Below, piece by piece: positions 60,596-64,000 of a stretch of DNA of 64,000 bases. Source of the DNA: Paenibacillus whitsoniae. Its GTDB lineage: Bacteria > Bacillota > Bacilli > Paenibacillales > NBRC-103111. Positions within the stretch are counted from its first letter, which is position 1, and each line of letters starts with the position of its first letter. The position numbers were made by a program, and so were the translations under genes. The notes under the pieces were generated by a model. That model saw only the letters and a list, made by a program, of their open reading frames with translations. It did no database searches and was not told the origin of the DNA. The stretch covers positions 1-64,000 of the forward strand of contig NZ_RXHU01000054.1 of the NCBI RefSeq assembly GCF_003955665.1. Direction: 5' to 3'.

Positions 60596-61861
60596 ATGAG
60601 TATTCAGAAGCCGAAAGGCACACAGGACCTTCTCCCGGGCGAAGTCGAGAAATGGCAGTACCTGGAGAGCAAGGCGAGAGAACTATGCCAGCGATTCAAT
60701 TATAAAGAAATTCGTTCGCCGATTTTTGAAAGCACGGAGTTGTTTTCACGGGGCGTCGGGGAAACGACGGATATTGTCGAGAAAGAAATGTACACATTCA
60801 TGGATAAAGGAGATCGCAGCATCTCCCTTCGTCCGGAAGGCACGGCCGGTGTTGTCAGAGCGTTTGTCGAAAACAAGCTGTACGGGATTCCGGATCTAAC
60901 GAAGCTGTACTATATTGGGCCGATGTTCCGGTATGAGCAGCCGCAGGCGGGTCGTTACCGCCAGTTCCACCAATTCGGCATCGAAGCGTTCGGTTCGGTC
61001 GATCCGAGCATTGATGCCGAGGTGATTGCCTTAGGCTATACCTTCTACAAAGAAATCGGGCTTAAAGAAGTGACCGTCGAGATCAACTCGGTCGGCACGC
61101 CGTCGGTTCGCACGGCTTATCGCGAGCAGCTGCAGGCGTTCTTTGCGCCGGTGAAGGAGAAGCTGTGCAAAGACTGCCAGTCCCGTTACGACCGTAACCC
61201 GATGCGCATTCTCGATTGCAAAATCGATGCGAAATACGGCGAAGGCGCGCCGGATATCCTCGAATTCCTGGATGAAGAGTGCACGACACACTTCAATCAG
61301 GTGAAAGAGCACTTAGCGGCGATGGACATTCCGTTCCGCATCAACCCTCGTCTCGTGCGCGGCCTCGACTACTACACGCACACCGCGTTCGAGTATAAAG
61401 CGGCAGGGATCGGCGCTATTGATACGATAGGCGGCGGCGGCCGCTACAACGGCCTCGTCGGCCAAATCGGCGGCCACGGAACCGATCAGCCGGGCGTTGG
61501 CCTCGGGCTTGGCCTCGAGCGCATTCTGCTCGTGCTGCAGGCGCAAGGCGTCGAGATTCCGAAGCCGGAGCCGCTCGATGTGTATCTGATCGGGCTGGGC
61601 GAAGCCGCAGAGAAACAAATCACCAAGCTGCTGCAGCAGCTGCGCGTGCAAGGCTTGAAAGCGGAGAAGGACTATCAGGGCCGCAAAATGAAAGCGCAAA
61701 TGAAGTCGGCGGACCGCTTTAATGCAACCTACGTTGCGATTCTTGGCGACGACGAGCTGGAGCGCGGCGAAATTACGCTGAAGAAAATGGATACCGGTAC
61801 ACAAGTTACAGTTAGTCTAGCGGATCTTGCTGCAAATGCGGCAAAGACCCTATTCGCATAA
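60596..61861 (+). CDS. hisS: Histidyl-tRNA synthetase
   Basis: A 421-residue class II synthetase. KPKGTQDLLPGE at the N-terminus, motif 2 around MFRYEQPQAGRYRQFHQFG, the HisRS signature RGLDYYTHTAFEY and GGGGRYNGLV, motif 3 GVGLGLERIL, and a C-terminal anticodon-binding domain (about 325-415). The start is ATG 60596, with GGGAGG nine bases before it; the frame extends upstream into the leader terminator but that part is not coding. Confidence 0.97.
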   Translation: MSIQKPKGTQDLLPGEVEKWQYLESKARELCQRFNYKEIRSPIFESTELFSRGVGETTDIVEKEMYTFMDKGDRSISLRPEGTAGVVRAFVENKLYGIPDLTKLYYIGPMFRYEQPQAGRYRQFHQFGIEAFGSVDPSIDAEVIALGYTFYKEIGLKEVTVEINSVGTPSVRTAYREQLQAFFAPVKEKLCKDCQSRYDRNPMRILDCKIDAKYGEGAPDILEFLDEECTTHFNQVKEHLAAMDIPFRINPRLVRGLDYYTHTAFEYKAAGIGAIDTIGGGGRYNGLVGQIGGHGTDQPGVGLGLGLERILLVLQAQGVEIPKPEPLDVYLIGLGEAAEKQITKLLQQLRVQGLKAEKDYQGRKMKAQMKSADRFNATYVAILGDDELERGEITLKKMDTGTQVTVSLADLAANAAKTLFA

Positions 61862-61906
61862 ACACGCAGCGCCATTATTAACCCATTCGAGGAGGCAGTT
61901 CTTATC

Positions 61907-63685
61907 ATGATGCTCAAAACACATCATTGCGGCGAGCTTACGAAAGCTCAGGTTGGTCAAACAGTAACACTTAACGGTTGGGTACAGCGCCGGCGCGACT
62001 TAGGCGGCGTCTTGTTCATCGATTTGCGCGACCGCAGCGGTCTCGTTCAAATCGTATTTAACCCTGATTTCTCCGGCGACGCTTTGGCGATCGCCGACCG
62101 TGCGCGTAACGAGTACGTGCTGGCGGTAAAAGGAAACGTCGTCGAGCGTGACGCCGAAACCGTGAACAAAAACATCGCGACAGGCGAAATCGAAGTGCGC
62201 GTAACGGAAATTGAAATTATGAACGCGGCCAAAACGCCTCCGTTCTTTATTGAAGACGGCGTGGACGTGGACGAAACGGTTCGTTTAAAATACCGCTACC
62301 TGGACCTTCGCCGTCCGGAAATGCAGCGCACGCTGATGCTGCGTTCCAAAGCGTCGAACGTATTCCGCAATTTCCTGGATTCGAAGGGCTTTATCGACGT
62401 AGAAACGCCGATCTTAACGAAAAGCTCCCCGGAAGGCGCGCGGGATTATCTGGTGCCAAGCCGTGTGCACCCAGGCGAGTTTTTTGCACTCCCGCAATCG
62501 CCGCAAATTTACAAGCAATTGTTGATGGTTAGTGGTCTTGAGCGCTACTACCAAATCGCTCGCTGCTTCCGCGATGAGGACCTGCGCGCAGACCGTCAAC
62601 CGGAATTCACACAAGTCGACATCGAGACGTCGTTCCTGTCCCAGGATCAATTGCTGGACCTGCTCGAAGAGCTTGTCGTGAAATTGATGAAAGAAACGGC
62701 GAACGTGGACATTGCTCGTCCGTTCCAACGCATCACCTACGCGGATGCGATGGGGAAATACGGCTCCGACAAGCCGGATCTTCGCTTTGGTATGGAACTG
62801 CAAGACGTGTCGGACATCGTGTCCGGATCCGGTGTGCAAGTATTTGCCAACGTTGTGAAGGGCGGCGGCCAAGTCAAAGCGTTGAATGCAAAGGGCTGCG
62901 GCACTTGGAGCCGCAAAGAAATCGATGACCTGCTGCCGTTCGCAGCTCGTTACGGCGCGAAGGGCCTCGCGTGGATTCAAGTCAAAGACGGCGAATTCAA
63001 GGGGCCGATCGTCAAATTCTTTACCGAAGCGGAAATCGCATCGCTGACCGAGCGACTGGGCGCGGAAGAAGGCGACCTCTTGCTCTTCTCCGCCGACAAG
63101 AAGAAAGTCGTTGCTGACGTACTCGGCAACCTGCGTCTGAAAATCGGCCGTCAGCTTGGCCTGATCGACGACTCTGTTTTCAAATATGCATGGGTGGTCG
63201 ACTTCCCGCTGCTCGGTTGGGACGAAGAGGCGAAGCGCTATGTGGCTGAGCACCATCCGTTCACGCGTCCAAACGAGGATGATCTTCACTTCTTCGATAC
63301 AGATCCGGGGCAAATCCGTGCGCAAGCGTATGATCTTGTCTTGAACGGCTATGAAGTCGGCGGCGGGTCGCAACGGATCTATCAACGTGAAGTGCAGGAA
63401 AAAATGTTCGCCGCACTTGGCTTCTCCAAAGAAGAAGCATATGACAAGTTCGGTTACCTGCTCGAAGCGTTCGAGTATGGCACGCCTCCGCACGGCGGTT
63501 TTGCATTCGGTTTCGACCGTTTGGTTATGCTGATTACAGGCAGAACGAATCTTAGAGAAACGATTGCTTTCCCGAAAACGGCAAGCGCAACCGATTTGTT
63601 GATGGACGCGCCAGGAGAGGTAGACGACAAGCAGCTTGACCAATTGTCGATTCGCGTAGCGCTGAAGCAGCCTGCGAAAGCCTAG
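61907..63685 (+). CDS. aspS: Aspartyl-tRNA synthetase
   Basis: A 592-residue class II synthetase of the bacterial type: N-terminal OB anticodon domain (about 1-105; LNGWVQRRRDLGGVLFIDLRDRSG), catalytic core with ETPILTKSSPEGARDYLV, motif 2 YYQIARCFRDEDLRADRQPEF, the bacterial GAD insertion (about 290-415), and motif 3 FAFGFDRLVMLI. GAGGAGG precedes the double ATG. It lies 45 bp after hisS, under the same T-box. Confidence 0.97.
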   Translation: MMLKTHHCGELTKAQVGQTVTLNGWVQRRRDLGGVLFIDLRDRSGLVQIVFNPDFSGDALAIADRARNEYVLAVKGNVVERDAETVNKNIATGEIEVRVTEIEIMNAAKTPPFFIEDGVDVDETVRLKYRYLDLRRPEMQRTLMLRSKASNVFRNFLDSKGFIDVETPILTKSSPEGARDYLVPSRVHPGEFFALPQSPQIYKQLLMVSGLERYYQIARCFRDEDLRADRQPEFTQVDIETSFLSQDQLLDLLEELVVKLMKETANVDIARPFQRITYADAMGKYGSDKPDLRFGMELQDVSDIVSGSGVQVFANVVKGGGQVKALNAKGCGTWSRKEIDDLLPFAARYGAKGLAWIQVKDGEFKGPIVKFFTEAEIASLTERLGAEEGDLLLFSADKKKVVADVLGNLRLKIGRQLGLIDDSVFKYAWVVDFPLLGWDEEAKRYVAEHHPFTRPNEDDLHFFDTDPGQIRAQAYDLVLNGYEVGGGSQRIYQREVQEKMFAALGFSKEEAYDKFGYLLEAFEYGTPPHGGFAFGFDRLVMLITGRTNLRETIAFPKTASATDLLMDAPGEVDDKQLDQLSIRVALKQPAKA

Positions 63686-63728
63686 GGCGTGTCTGAACCC
63701 AAAGAATTTTTGAAGAGGACGTGTTCCG

Positions 63729-64000
63729 ATGCTTCATCAATTTTCACGAACTGAGCTGGCTATCGGCCCGGAAGGGCTGGAGGTCATGAAAAACAGCACG
63801 GTCGCCGTGCTCGGCATCGGCGGCGTGGGCTCCATCGCCGCGGAAGCCTTGGCGCGCACGGGTGTCGGCCGCCTCATCCTGATCGACAAGGATGTCGTGG
63901 ACATCACGAACATCAACCGCCAGATTCACGCGCTGACGACGACCGTGGGGCAGCCGAAGGCGGACTTGATGCGCGATCGGATCAAGCTGATCAACCCGGA
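63729..64000 (+). CDS. tcdA: tRNA threonylcarbamoyladenosine dehydratase TcdA, N-terminal part
   Basis: The gene runs off the right edge; 90 residues are visible. MLHQFSRTELAIGPEGLEVM followed by the nucleotide-binding loop VAVLGIGGVGSIAAEALARTGVG and DKDVVDITNINRQIHAL matches the E1-like TcdA (YgdL/YrvM) family, which cyclises t6A in tRNA to ct6A using ATP. AGAGGAC lies nine bases before the ATG. It follows aspS as in Bacillus (hisS-aspS-yrvM). Confidence 0.92.
   Translation, partial: MLHQFSRTELAIGPEGLEVMKNSTVAVLGIGGVGSIAAEALARTGVGRLILIDKDVVDITNINRQIHALTTTVGQPKADLMRDRIKLINP

Noticed and set aside
62414..63643. 409-codon frame antisense to aspS
   Set aside because: aspS motifs on the plus strand are unmistakable; the antisense frame shows no known domain or start signal.

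Overview
The window reads as chromosome from a spore-forming Gram-positive of the Paenibacillus type. The evidence is an S-layer (SLH) anchored polysaccharide lyase, sporulation genes (safA-like, bofC, spoIID-like, spoVB-like), strong GGAGG ribosome binding sites with GTG/TTG starts, a T-box leader, and lipoprotein ABC transporters paired with YesN/YesM-type two-component systems. No rRNA, tRNA, CRISPR array, transposase or prophage was seen.

Layout. 1-7.6 kb: the tail of a TrpD-like protein, a secreted PL8 polysaccharide lyase with SLH domains, an SH3b-NlpC/P60 cell-wall hydrolase and a Nudix hydrolase. 7.6-11.4 kb: the amino-acid operon pheB-hom-thrB-pheA. 11.5-14.9 kb: a LysM spore-coat protein, a SigW-like ECF sigma factor, an overlooked 51-residue membrane protein and bofC. 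From 14.9 kb to the end runs a housekeeping block in the order known from Bacillus subtilis: ruvC-ruvA-ruvB, queA-tgt-yajC, yrzE-like, spoVB-like, comN, secD-secF, recJ, apt, relA, dtd, hisS-aspS, tcdA.

That block is interrupted by accessory cargo. Island 1 (about 17.1-28.2 kb, between ruvB and spoIID/queA, visibly richer in A/T) holds a histidine kinase, an AraC-type response regulator, a lipoprotein and two permeases, an FAD-dependent oxidoreductase and a GH42 beta-galactosidase. It looks like a self-regulated glycoside uptake and processing unit. A promoter module (TGTTYCTTAT, 19-20 nt, TAYNAT) occurs twice before the kinase and once before the solute-binding protein. Island 2 (about 47.4-60.2 kb, between dtd and hisS) holds a 57-residue ORF, an array of four palindromes, a membrane-anchored FAD protein, a protein that is 55% acidic residues, a DoxX/HxlR divergent pair, and a second two-component/ABC locus that ends in two hydrolases of phosphodiesterase-like folds (EEP and PHP). 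Smaller insertions near 33-36.7 kb carry a PAP2-like enzyme, an ion permease and a YetF-like protein.

No single obviously new defence or mobile system is present. The best leads are the repeated promoter module of island 1 with its flavoenzyme/beta-galactosidase pair, the palindrome array at 47.76-47.95 kb, the two-phosphoesterase transporter locus, the ultra-acidic protein, the ECF sigma factor with a hydrophobic tail and no anti-sigma gene, and a hisS-aspS T-box whose specifier loop shows no His codon. All family calls are made by reading the sequence; no database search was run.
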